Shown: positions 46,880 through 54,970, counted from the stretch's first letter. The stretch is DNA of 64,000 bases from Streptomyces capillispiralis (GCF_007829875.1 NZ_VIWV01000001.1:5612501-5676500), one strand, 5' to 3'. The notes: generated from the sequence alone by a model not told the origin. Numbers and translations are program-made.

Positions 46880-49188
46880 CCGCACGCCTGAGCCTCTACC
46901 AGAAGGCCGAGAACGAGCTCTACAAGATGGACTCGTCGGTCAAGACGAAGTTCTACGACTTCTGCCACCAGTTCCGTATCGACCCCGATCACCCCAGCCT
47001 CGACCTCAAGCCTCTCAAGGGCGACGGCCGGATCTTCCGCGCCAAGATCGACCGTTCGTACAGGGCGTTGCTGGCCCGGGCCGGGGTCGGCACCGATGGC
47101 GTCCAGCAGTGGCTGATCGTCGCGGTCCGCCACCGCAAGGACGTCTACGAAGAACTCACCGTCGCCATCAACCGGATCACCGGCGAGATCGAGTTCGTCG
47201 ACCTGGGCGTCGTCGGCCAGAGTGTCCTCCAGCGCGCGGGCCTCCAGCTCACGCCGGCCCAGGACGAGCACACTGCACCGGCCGAGCCCACGCCCGCCCC
47301 GGTCGTGACACAGCAGCCGGCAGCCCCCACCGAACCGCTCCTCGTCGGCTGCACCCCCGCGGACCTGCGGCGGCTTGGTGTCGCCGACGCTCTCATCGGC
47401 CCGGCCCTCGCCGTCACGACCGACGAGGAACTCGACCAGCTCATCGCGGGCGCCCCGCGCCTGACTGCCGAGGTCCTCACCGGCCTCGGCTCCGGTATGT
47501 CCGTCGACGAGGTCGAGCGCGAGATCACCCAGCCTGCCTCCACCGAGCTCGAACCGGGCTTCGAGGACGACATGGCGGCGGCCCTCACCCGTACCGCGGT
47601 CACCACGGTCGACGACGACATCCGCAACGTGCTGGCCGAGGGCGACTTCCGGGCCTGGAAGGTCTACCTCCACCCCACCCAGCGCAAGATCGTCGAACGG
47701 AACTACAGCGGCCCCGGCCGGGTCAGCGGCGGCCCCGGCACCGGCAAGACCATCGTCGCCCTGCACCGGGTCGCCCGCCTCGCCGCAGCCCTGCCGCCCG
47801 GCCACGGCAAGCCGATCCTGCTGACCACGTACACCAAGAACCTCACTGCCGACCTGCGCTCCCGCCTCACCTCGCTCATGGACCCGGCGCTGCTCGGTCG
47901 CGTGGACATCAAGCACATCGACCAGCTCGCCCAGAACGTCCTCAATGAGAACACCGCGCCCGGCGCACAGCGCAGCCTGATCACCGACGACCGGGCCCTG
48001 GACGTGCTGCGCGAGGTCCTATTCGAACACGACGAGCAGCGCTGGGACGCGGAATTCCTCTTCGACGAATGGGAGCAGATCGTCCTGGGCCAGTCCCTCG
48101 GCACCCGCCAGGACTACTTCAAGGCCCGTCGCGCCGGCATGGGCCGCGCCCTCAACCGCCCCGAACGCGCAGTCGTCTGGAAACTGCTCGAACAGTTCGC
48201 CCTGCGCCTCAACGGCATGGGCCGGGAGACCTGGGCCCAGGCCGCCGAGCGCGCGGCGCGGTACGAGATGGAACGCGCCCGCAAGATCCAGACGCGGGCC
48301 GAGCGCAAGGCCGACATTGGCGGCGGCGACCTGGCCCACCTCGACGACAACAGCTCCGCGATGCGCTACCTGCGTCACCGCTACCGTCACATCGTCGTCG
48401 ACGAGGCCCAGGACCTCAGCCCCGCCCACTGGAAGATGCTGCGCGCCATGGTCGCCTCCGGCCCTGACGACCTGTTCATCGCCAGCGACACCCACCAGCG
48501 GATCTACGACCGGCAGGTCACCCTTTCCACCGTCGGCATCAACATCCGCGGTGGCCGCTCCTCGAAACTGACGCTGAGCTACCGCACCACCCAGGAGATC
48601 CTCGACCAGGCCGCCAAGGTCGTCCGCGGGGGCACCTACGACGACCTCGATGACGGCACGGACACCCTCGACGGCTACCACTCCCTGCTGCACGGCCCCG
48701 CCCCCGAGTACGTCGCCTGCGCAGACTGGACCGACGAGATCACCCAGCTCGCCGAGGCCCTCAAGCAGTGGCGCGCGGACATCACCCAGCCCACCGAAGA
48801 CGGCACCGTACGCGACCCCAGTGGCACCATGGCCGTCTGCGTCGCCGACGGCGATATGGCCGGCCGCGTCGCAGCCGATTTGGAGACGAAGCACGGCATC
48901 ACCACTGCGACCCTCACCAAGGAGGGGCCGCAAGGTGGCGGCGAGGTCCACATCGGAACGATGCACCGCTTCAAGGGACTTGAGTACCAGAAGCTCGCGG
49001 TTATCGGCGCGAGCGACGGCATCCTCCCGCGCACTGCTGTCGTCGAGAAGTACGAGACGACTGACCCCAAGCGGTACGAACGCGAACTCAAGAAGAGCCG
49101 CAACCAACTCTTCGTCGCCACCACCCGAGCCCGCGATGCGCTGCGCATCTCCTGGCACGGCAAACCTAGCCCGTTTCTACCCTTGTAG
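46876..49188 (+). CDS. UvrD-type SF1 helicase with RelE-like N-terminal domain
   Basis: A 770-aa protein, 4-bp overlap with the DUF1998 helicase. Residues 1-95 look like a RelE/ParE fold (LDLKPLKGDGRIFRAKIDRS, VAVRHRKDVYEEL). Residues 155-215 form a small helical module (LLVGCTPADLRRLGVADALI, LTGLGSGMSVDEVEREI). The SF1 helicase core follows: Walker A GGPGTGKT at about 286-293, VVDEAQDLSP, LSYRTTQEIL, MHRFKGLEYQKLAVIGA, LFVATTRARDALRISW. Length is typical for actinobacterial UvrD-like helicases with this N-terminus. RelE-like domains here probably bind or sense rather than cut RNA. It would unwind DNA behind the larger translocases. Confidence 0.85.
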   Translation: MTARLSLYQKAENELYKMDSSVKTKFYDFCHQFRIDPDHPSLDLKPLKGDGRIFRAKIDRSYRALLARAGVGTDGVQQWLIVAVRHRKDVYEELTVAINRITGEIEFVDLGVVGQSVLQRAGLQLTPAQDEHTAPAEPTPAPVVTQQPAAPTEPLLVGCTPADLRRLGVADALIGPALAVTTDEELDQLIAGAPRLTAEVLTGLGSGMSVDEVEREITQPASTELEPGFEDDMAAALTRTAVTTVDDDIRNVLAEGDFRAWKVYLHPTQRKIVERNYSGPGRVSGGPGTGKTIVALHRVARLAAALPPGHGKPILLTTYTKNLTADLRSRLTSLMDPALLGRVDIKHIDQLAQNVLNENTAPGAQRSLITDDRALDVLREVLFEHDEQRWDAEFLFDEWEQIVLGQSLGTRQDYFKARRAGMGRALNRPERAVVWKLLEQFALRLNGMGRETWAQAAERAARYEMERARKIQTRAERKADIGGGDLAHLDDNSSAMRYLRHRYRHIVVDEAQDLSPAHWKMLRAMVASGPDDLFIASDTHQRIYDRQVTLSTVGINIRGGRSSKLTLSYRTTQEILDQAAKVVRGGTYDDLDDGTDTLDGYHSLLHGPAPEYVACADWTDEITQLAEALKQWRADITQPTEDGTVRDPSGTMAVCVADGDMAGRVAADLETKHGITTATLTKEGPQGGGEVHIGTMHRFKGLEYQKLAVIGASDGILPRTAVVEKYETTDPKRYERELKKSRNQLFVATTRARDALRISWHGKPSPFLPL

Positions 49189-49255
49189 GCCGGGGCGGCT
49201 CTCACAGCATGCCTGAGGGATCTGGCTGGGCCTCGCGGAGCGGGTCGACAGCGTC

Positions 49256-49429
49256 CGCCCGTGTCCGGGACTCGGCGAGCTGTGGCGAATGGTCGCGCGG
49301 AGCGCGTACGCGCAACTGCGGCACAACCGTCAGCCGCTGTGGCTCGCTCCGCTGCTGCCGTTCACCGCGTTCCTATATCTCCTGATGACGGTGGACTCGG
49401 TGGTGCTGCACCGGGCGCTGCGTGGAAGG
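49256..49429 (+). pseudogene. glycosyltransferase-2 C-terminal remnant
   Basis: One frame reads LGELWRMVARSAYAQLRHNR, then a hydrophobic span (WLAPLLPFTAFLYLLMTVDS) and VVLHRALRGR. The pattern, a membrane helix before a short basic end, is that of the C-terminus of some family-2 glycosyltransferases, and a WKG motif typical of such ends appears in another frame just after. There is no start or ribosome site. It is a likely leftover of an older gene at the insertion point of the defence cassette; 49189-49255 and 49430-49535 hold nothing else that I can see. Confidence 0.35.
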
Positions 49430-49535
49430 GCCAATGTACGCGCGCCCGGAGGCGGCGCCGGACCGGCGAACGGCATGACTTCCGGTCGGCGCCCGGGCGA
49501 TACGCTGGAGAGCCGGACAACCAGCCTCTCGCGTT

Positions 49536-49539
49536 GGAG
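49536..49539 (+). promoter_or_regulatory. orphaned ribosome binding site of the RelE-like/kinase gene
   Basis: GGAG followed by ACTTAGCC and the TTG start (51087) was an ideal 8-bp spacing before IS copy 2 inserted at TTA. The IS now separates GGAG from the start by over 1.5 kb. The remaining sequence before TTG (end of the IS, TTAGCC) has no such site, so translation is expected to be poor. Confidence 0.75.
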
Positions 49540-49675
49540 ACTTACTGATCGTTTCAGAATGACTGCCGCCGAGAGCAGCAATCCTGTTGGCACTTGTACA
49601 GCTGAGTTGGCACCTTGGCCCATGGTCTTGTGCATACGGCTTGGTCCGGACCGGTCGGAACGTAGGAGTGGGTGA

Positions 49676-50164
49676 ATGGGCGTGGATGCGGAGCGGGAGT
49701 GCTGGGAGCTGCGGTCGGGAGCCGGTGTGGGTCCGTTGCGGTTCGGGATGTCTCCAGCCGAGGTCGCCCAGGCACTTTTGGTCCCTGGACCGCAGGAGAG
49801 GGTTGGCGGTCGGTATGCACAGGAGGACTTCCCGGATGGGGTGAAAGCGTTCTACGACGCGGGCAAGCTCGCCTGTGTTGCACTGGATGCGGTCACCGGT
49901 CCGCAGGTCTTCCTGTCTGGCTTCCCACTGGCGGGAAGCGATCCAGAGCAGGGCCAGCAGTTCCTGCTGGACCACGCTGCTGAGCATGGGAACTGTCTGC
50001 TCTACACGCCTGATGACTCGCTTTCCCTGACCGATCTCGGGGTTCTTCTGCGCTCGCAGCAGGTCGGGGCAGCACGCCTGACCCGTCCGCTCTTCGTGAA
50101 GGAGGAGTGGCTGGAGTCGCAGTACTTCCGAGACCACCTTCCGCTGGAGGGCGCCTCAGGCTGA
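49676..50164 (+). CDS. IS passenger protein, 162 aa (copy 2)
   Basis: Identical to the copy-1 passenger (36528-37016): MGVDAERECWELRSGAGVG, GPLRFGMSPAEVAQALL and RLTRPLFVKEEW. It lies upstream of the transposase gene in the same direction, and its start has only a weak ribosome site (GGAGTGGGTG). That both copies are intact suggests either very recent spread or selection for the passenger. An immunity-protein-like function is a guess from general character. Confidence 0.6.
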   Translation: MGVDAERECWELRSGAGVGPLRFGMSPAEVAQALLVPGPQERVGGRYAQEDFPDGVKAFYDAGKLACVALDAVTGPQVFLSGFPLAGSDPEQGQQFLLDHAAEHGNCLLYTPDDSLSLTDLGVLLRSQQVGAARLTRPLFVKEEWLESQYFRDHLPLEGASG

Positions 50165-50262
50165 GCGCTCGACCTGGCGAACTGACGCCAGACCCTCCGT
50201 GCAAGTCGCGAGGAGATGCCGCGGGTCTTGTACTCGACGATCTCGGTCGGCAAGGTGTCCGG

Positions 50263-51071
50263 GTGCGTGCTGATCTTGTTCCGGACGACCTGTGGAATCG
50301 GGTGGCCCCGTTGCTGCCACCCCCTCCCGAACGACGCCACCGGCATCCCGGGCGGTTGCGTGTTCCTGACCGGACAGCACTCGCCGGCGTCCTGTTCGTG
50401 CTGCGGACCGGCGTCGCCTGGCGAGACGTCCCGGCGGAGACTGTCGGCTGTTCCGGCGTGACGGCCTGGCGCCGGCTGCGGGACTGGACCGAGGCAGGGG
50501 TCTGGCCACGCCTGCACGCCGCCCTGCTGACTGAGCTTCGCCGCGCCGACCTGCTGGACCTGGACGACTGCTCCGCGGACGGATCACACGTCCGCGCCCT
50601 CAAAGGGGGGACCACGTCGGCCCCTCACCCGTCGACCGCGCCCGCCCCGGCTCCAAACACCACCTGATTGTCGACCGCCACGGAACCCCACTCGCCGTGA
50701 AGCTCACTGGTGGCAACCGACACGACGTCACCCAGCTCCTGCCCCTGCTCGACGCCGTCCCGCCGATCCGGGGACTGCGGGGACGCCCGCGCCACAAACC
50801 TCGACGCCTGTACGCGGACCGGGGCTACGACTTCGACAAGTACCGCCGCCTGCTGTGGAAACGTGGCATCAGGCCCCTGATCGCCCGACGGGGTGTCGCT
50901 CATGGCTCCGGACTGGGCAAGGTGCGCTGGGTCGTCGAGCGCGCCTTCGCCTGGCTGCACCAGTTCAAACGGCTCCGCACCCGCTACGAACGGCGCGCCG
51001 ATCTACATCAGGGCCTGCTCGAACTGGCCTGCAGCCTCATATGCCTCCGCCGCCTTCGGACCTCATTCTGA
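50263..51071 (+). CDS. IS5-family transposase, programmed -1 frameshift (copy 2)
   Basis: Same sequence as in copy 1. The N-terminal frame (50263-50667) begins RADLVPDDLWNRV; the slip at AAAGGGGGG just after HVRALKGG leads into the second frame, which ends at 51071 (CSLICLRRLRTSF). D, D, E residues are in DDCSADGSH, YADRGYD and VVERAFAWL. Active enzyme requires the -1 shift. Both copies are intact, so either could supply transposase for mobility of both. Confidence 0.88.
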
Positions 51072-51086
51072 AACGAGCAGTTAGCC

Positions 51087-53147
51087 TTGCCGCAGCTCGC
51101 CTTCGTGCACACCTTCTGGACCGACTACGAGCAGCTGGAGAAGCCCGTCCGGGCCGGGGTTCGCAAGGCGATCACCAAGTTCCAGTCGCTGACGGTGGCC
51201 GAGCTGTACGCGGACAAGGGGCTGGGGTTGTCCGTCGCGCGCATGGCCCGTGATCCGCGGATGAGGACGATACGCATCACGGCCTTCTGGAGGGGCGTGC
51301 TCCTCGCGCCCGACGACGGAAGTGAGACCTTTCTCCTCCTCAAGGTGCTGCCACACGACGAGGCCCTGCAGTGGGCCTCCACCCGGCTCTTCTCCGTGAA
51401 CTCCGCGATGGGAAGCCTGGAGGTGCGGGACGTCGAGGCCATGGAGCGGCTGATCACTTCGCGGCCCGCCTCCCACGCTCCCATGACTCTCTTCGCTCGG
51501 TTCTCCGCCGCCGACCTCACAGAGCTGGGCATCGACGGCCAGACCCTGGAGGCCATCCGCACCATCACGGACAGGGCGCAGTTCGACGCCTTCCAGCCAC
51601 TGCTTCCCGAGGACCAGCGCGAGGTGCTCCATTACCTCGCCGAGGGGTTCGATCCCGCAGAGGTCTTCCAGAACGTCGTCGCTCCCCGGCGGCCAGTAGA
51701 CGCGAACCCGCCGGCTTCGGCGAGCCTCGCGGATGCCATCGCCCACACGAGCGACCGGATCACCCTTTTCTCGGAAGCCGGGGAACTGGAGGAGATCGCT
51801 GGCAAGCCGCTGGTCGCGCCACGAACCGGAGAGCTGCTCAGCCCCTCCAGACGGGGCGAGCGCAAGGACTACGCGTGTGAACGGCTACCCCTCGCCGACG
51901 GCGGCCAGGCAGACGTTTTCAAGGCGGTGCACAAGCCCAGCGGCAAGGTCGTCATCCTCAAGAAGCTTAAGGACAAGTACCCGCCCGGCCGTCAAGTTGC
52001 CCGCATGAAGCGAGAGATCGAATTCGGGCGCAGCCTGATCGGGAACCCGCACGCGATGCCGATCCTGGACTTCGATCCCAAATACACCTGGTTCGTCATG
52101 CCGTACGCGGAGGCCACCGCCGAGAGCTGCCGGGAGGAATTCTCCGATGATGCGGCCCTGCGGGAGCTGCTGGAATCCCTCTGCTCGGTCCTCGCGGTGG
52201 CGCACCGTGAGGGATGGATCCACCGGGACATCAAGCCGGCCAACGTCCTGCGTCTGAACGGCCGCTGGGTCCTGGCGGACTGGGGGATCGTGCGGCGGCC
52301 CCTGGGCCAGACGACCGATCCACAGCGCACCCGCGTGGGGGTCTTCCTCGGCTCCGAGGGTTTCGCGGCCCCTGAGCACTACAACGACGCCCACCACGCG
52401 GGCCCCACCGCTGACATCTACAGCCTGGGGCAGCTCATCGGATGGGCCGTCACGGGCGAGATGCCCCTCGTGAACGTCCCGTTGCTCCCCAAATCGGGCC
52501 CCTGGCGTGCGATCGTCCGGGAGGCGACCCAGAGGGCCCCGGAGCGACGCCCGGCCACGGTGTCCGCCTTCCTCGATTTCGTCGCGCAAGAGCTGGACGA
52601 GCCGGCGGAGCCCGTTGCGCTACGCGGCGAGCACCTCCAGCGGGAACTGTTCGCCGGGTCGACGGGTGCGGGGTCGGACCTCCTGACGCTGGCCGCTACG
52701 CATCCCGACGACGCTGCTCTCTACTTCGACGTGCTGATCAAGGTTCCCGTCGTCTCGATCATGGCGGACCTGCTGGCCGACGCCGCTCGTGCTGTAGAGG
52801 TCGTGTCCGCGATGGCGACACTCTTCGGTTCGGACGTCTCCCACGGTTCCGAGGAACTCGGCGCCACCGTCAAGTGGCTGGCCAGTATCGCCGAGGAGGC
52901 GGCCCGGGCGAGGGAGCTCGATCTCTTGGAAGCGTGCTGCGGCGGCGCGTTCGAATGGATCCCCCTCCTGGACGACCAGAGCGGGCAGGCCGATGGCTTC
53001 TCCTGGTGGACGACGCTGATCGGGGACGCCGCCAGCTCGGTGGCGGCGATGCTGCGACAGCACCCGGAGTGCGTGACGTACTTCGGCCACCTGGCGCACG
53101 ACCTCCGCGTCGACCACCGGATTCGCGCGGCCATCGCCCAGCAGTAG
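51087..53147 (+). CDS. RelE-like domain fused to a Ser/Thr protein kinase
   Basis: A 686-aa protein with a TTG start. Residues 1-105 (PQLAFVHTFWTDYEQLEKPV, MARDPRMRTIRITAFWRGVL, LLLKVLPHDEALQWA) are the RelE-like N-terminus usually seen at the front of UvrD-type helicases. The small helical module follows at about 130-200 (FARFSAADLTELGIDGQTLE, LHYLAEGFDPAEVFQNVV). From about 265 comes a kinase: GGQADVF loop, VVILKKL Lys, IHRDIKPANV, LADWGIV (DWG for DFG) and APEHY. The last 170 residues are helical. So a kinase replaces the helicase behind a shared recruitment module. It was the last gene of the operon; IS copy 2 has cut off its ribosome site. Confidence 0.85.
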   Translation: MPQLAFVHTFWTDYEQLEKPVRAGVRKAITKFQSLTVAELYADKGLGLSVARMARDPRMRTIRITAFWRGVLLAPDDGSETFLLLKVLPHDEALQWASTRLFSVNSAMGSLEVRDVEAMERLITSRPASHAPMTLFARFSAADLTELGIDGQTLEAIRTITDRAQFDAFQPLLPEDQREVLHYLAEGFDPAEVFQNVVAPRRPVDANPPASASLADAIAHTSDRITLFSEAGELEEIAGKPLVAPRTGELLSPSRRGERKDYACERLPLADGGQADVFKAVHKPSGKVVILKKLKDKYPPGRQVARMKREIEFGRSLIGNPHAMPILDFDPKYTWFVMPYAEATAESCREEFSDDAALRELLESLCSVLAVAHREGWIHRDIKPANVLRLNGRWVLADWGIVRRPLGQTTDPQRTRVGVFLGSEGFAAPEHYNDAHHAGPTADIYSLGQLIGWAVTGEMPLVNVPLLPKSGPWRAIVREATQRAPERRPATVSAFLDFVAQELDEPAEPVALRGEHLQRELFAGSTGAGSDLLTLAATHPDDAALYFDVLIKVPVVSIMADLLADAARAVEVVSAMATLFGSDVSHGSEELGATVKWLASIAEEAARARELDLLEACCGGAFEWIPLLDDQSGQADGFSWWTTLIGDAASSVAAMLRQHPECVTYFGHLAHDLRVDHRIRAAIAQQ

Positions 53148-53164
53148 ACCGGTTCGGCGCAGGC

Positions 53165-53180
53165 GGCGCGGTGCAGCGCC
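53165..53180. terminator. weak hairpin between convergent genes
   Basis: Arms GGCGC and GCGCC enclose a 6-base loop (GGTGCA) just past the kinase stop and before the convergent nuclease gene. No T-run. It is a plausible terminator for the defence operon, but the stem is short. Confidence 0.35.
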
Positions 53181-53235
53181 CTCAGTGGTCAGGTAGCCGT
53201 ACTCGTCTCGGATGTCCCATGTATATGCCAACTCG

Positions 53236-54309
53236 TCAGCGGCGTCGAAGCTCGGTTGACTCATACATGAGCTGATATACGTGGAGGGCTGAGTTTTTCA
53301 TTCGGTAGATGGTGATGTTTGACAGAAAGTCTGTCTTTACTGCGGCACTCCGCCGTTGCTGCCCGTCCTCATCAGCGCCGACGATCCAGTCCTCGATGTG
53401 CTGCGGCAGTATGAATGTGAGGCGATAGGAGGCAGCGTCACCATTCCTGGGGGTGATGATCCACTCTGCGTCACCATGATCGGCCGTGCGTCTGATGCGG
53501 ACTGGGTGCGTTGGATTCCGGGAGGCGTAGTCGAGGAATCCCTTTCGGTTGGTGGTGTGCAGGGGAAGAATGAATGGCGCTGCAGGAAAGCCGATCAATA
53601 GCTCTGCCTCGCCGTGTTCGTTGATGCCCTGGACGAAGTCATTCAGGGCGCCTTGTATGGCCCGATCGGCGGGAGCCGACAGTCCCTCATCGATCAGTGC
53701 AAACGAATCGCCAGGCACTTCCCGCGGTGTCTCCAGGCTCAGCCGCACCATGGTGCGTACCCAGTTCACGATCCGATTCGGGACATCTTGCCCCGGTGAC
53801 GCGGCGCAGATCGCGGAGGCCAGAGTGTAAATGTGGTCCCGTAGCCATGTGAATGAGTCCCCCGATAGATCGATCAGTGAGATTTGGTGTGCAAGGGCGA
53901 ACTGCTGGGCATTTTTGCTGAATCCACTGGTCGAGAAGAGGGCGTAGGAGTAGTGGTACCGGCGTCGAGGACGGCTGCTACCCCCATACGTGAAGTTCTG
54001 GTTCACATCACTGATAACGCCGTGCGCGTTGCGGACGATGTCCAGTCCGCAGGTGCGCTTCTTGTCGTAGAACTTCGCTTCCAGGAATAAGCGGATAGGC
54101 AATGAGAACGCCGGAGTGAAAGGGAATTCACCGAGGGCATCGACCTGGTGTTCTGTTCCCCGCCCGACGACGTGGAGCGTGTTCCGTCTCTTGACGAGTT
54201 CGGATCCATCCTTGTCTCCCTGGGTCAGGAGACTGTAGCCGCTGTTGCGGAGCAGCCATGCCAGAGCCTCTTCGAGTAGATAACCCCTCAGTGCCTGTGC
54301 GGTGGCCAT
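53236..54309 (-). CDS. restriction endonuclease-like protein (PD-(D/E)XK), 357 aa
   Basis: It starts at the ATG at 54309 (MATAQALRGYLLEEALAWLL). The first 110 residues carry a Mrr/REase-type pattern: an N-terminal helix (RGYLLEEALAWLLRNSGYSL), Asp in TEHQVDALGEF and E-x-K in LFLEAKFYDKK. The following AHGVISDVNQNF helix and FSTSGFSKNAQQFALAHQIS strand complete the fold. The rest has no known domain. It is visibly poorer in GC than its neighbours and on the opposite strand to the defence operon, so it was probably acquired separately. It could be a solitary restriction nuclease or an effector used by nearby systems. Confidence 0.75.
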   Translation of the reverse strand: MATAQALRGYLLEEALAWLLRNSGYSLLTQGDKDGSELVKRRNTLHVVGRGTEHQVDALGEFPFTPAFSLPIRLFLEAKFYDKKRTCGLDIVRNAHGVISDVNQNFTYGGSSRPRRRYHYSYALFSTSGFSKNAQQFALAHQISLIDLSGDSFTWLRDHIYTLASAICAASPGQDVPNRIVNWVRTMVRLSLETPREVPGDSFALIDEGLSAPADRAIQGALNDFVQGINEHGEAELLIGFPAAPFILPLHTTNRKGFLDYASRNPTHPVRIRRTADHGDAEWIITPRNGDAASYRLTFILPQHIEDWIVGADEDGQQRRSAAVKTDFLSNITIYRMKNSALHVYQLMYESTELRRR

Positions 54310-54564
54310 GACAATACCCCTTTGTCGTCCCCGGGTGCTTCTGGGCAGGCTACGGCACGGCTTGGGCAACTAGCCATGAAGTCATGTGAGTTGACCTGCA
54401 TCCACTCTTGGGCCTCGCCATATCACGACGGGGCAGCCGCACCAAACCGCTGAATCCTCGGATTCTGAACCTGCTCGCCGACGGTGTTCCGCGCGGCTTC
54501 GCTGCGCAGTGGGCGGGAGGACGAACGACCGCTGCTTTGGCAGCGCTTACCCCGGAGACACGCG
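54310..54564. promoter_or_regulatory. regulatory region upstream of the excisionase gene
   Basis: This 255-bp region lies between the leftward nuclease and rightward excisionase genes. The 12-mer GCCGCACCAAAC (54436-54447) repeats the one at 26317-26328. Five bases later is a 14-bp palindrome GAATCCTCGGATTC (54452-54465), a candidate operator for control of excision. I cannot identify the binding protein. Confidence 0.4.
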
Positions 54565-54843
54565 ATGCGTAACCAGTCCAAGCCGACCGTTGAGGCTGCC
54601 TTCCTGAATGTTCAGGACACTGCGAAGTACATGGGCATCTCGGTGAACACCCTCTACGTCTGGCGTCACCGCCGGCAAGGGCCGCCCAGCTTCCGGATGG
54701 GGCCAGGCGGGAGGGTCATGTACCGCCGGGACCTGCTTGATGCGTGGCTCAACGAACAGCAGCAGGCGGACTCGCGGTCGAACCCGGCTCTCAATCCGCT
54801 GAGCAAAGCGCCGCAGCAGCGCGAACGACGCCGGGCTGTTTGA
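54565..54843 (+). CDS. excisionase-like HTH protein (MerR/AlpA type)
   Basis: A 92-aa protein with an HTH_17-type winged helix: FLNVQDTAKYMGISVNTLYV, WRHRRQGPPSFRMGPGGRVM, YRRDLLDAWL. The fold and position directly before a tyrosine integrase gene are those of excisionases (Xis/AlpA) of Streptomyces integrative elements, which bend DNA at att sites and tip the reaction to excision. The ATG at 54565 has GGAG 7 bp upstream. The last 20 residues are basic and probably disordered. Confidence 0.82.
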   Translation: MRNQSKPTVEAAFLNVQDTAKYMGISVNTLYVWRHRRQGPPSFRMGPGGRVMYRRDLLDAWLNEQQQADSRSNPALNPLSKAPQQRERRRAV

Positions 54844-54970
54844 CCTGGGAGAACGGTTCCGAGGAGTTCAGCAGCACTCGGAATTTCATGTGCACGGAGA
54901 TCGTCTGTGTGTCTGATCGCGACGCAGGTCGTGCCGAGAGAACCATGACCAGGCCAAGGAGAAGACGCGC

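Larger units (their letters stand above)
49545..51080 (+). mobile_element. IS5-family element with passenger gene, copy 2
   Basis: The element is 1536 bp like copy 1, in inverted orientation. The same 18-bp terminal repeats lie at 49545-49562 and 51063-51080. It is flanked by TTA at 49542-49544 and 51081-51083, again TNA. Encoded proteins are identical to those of copy 1, so the transposition is recent. Each copy keeps its own matching target repeat, so no inversion of the 12.4 kb between them has happened since insertion. It lies just upstream of the kinase gene, in the same orientation as the host operon. Confidence 0.93.

Noticed and set aside
35612..51080. Composite transposon carrying the defence genes between the two IS copies
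   Set aside because: Each copy has its own target repeat, and the methyltransferase frame continues across copy 1, so both are simple insertions into an existing operon.
46876..51400. RelE/ParE toxin-antitoxin pairs
   Set aside because: The RelE-like regions are N-terminal domains of large helicase and kinase proteins, and no antitoxin gene is adjacent.
28633..53147. BREX/Pgl system, suggested by kinase plus large adenine methyltransferase
   Set aside because: No PglZ-type phosphatase, no BrxL/PglY or BrxC-like ATPase; the SNF2 helicase and DUF1998 fit DISARM-like systems better.
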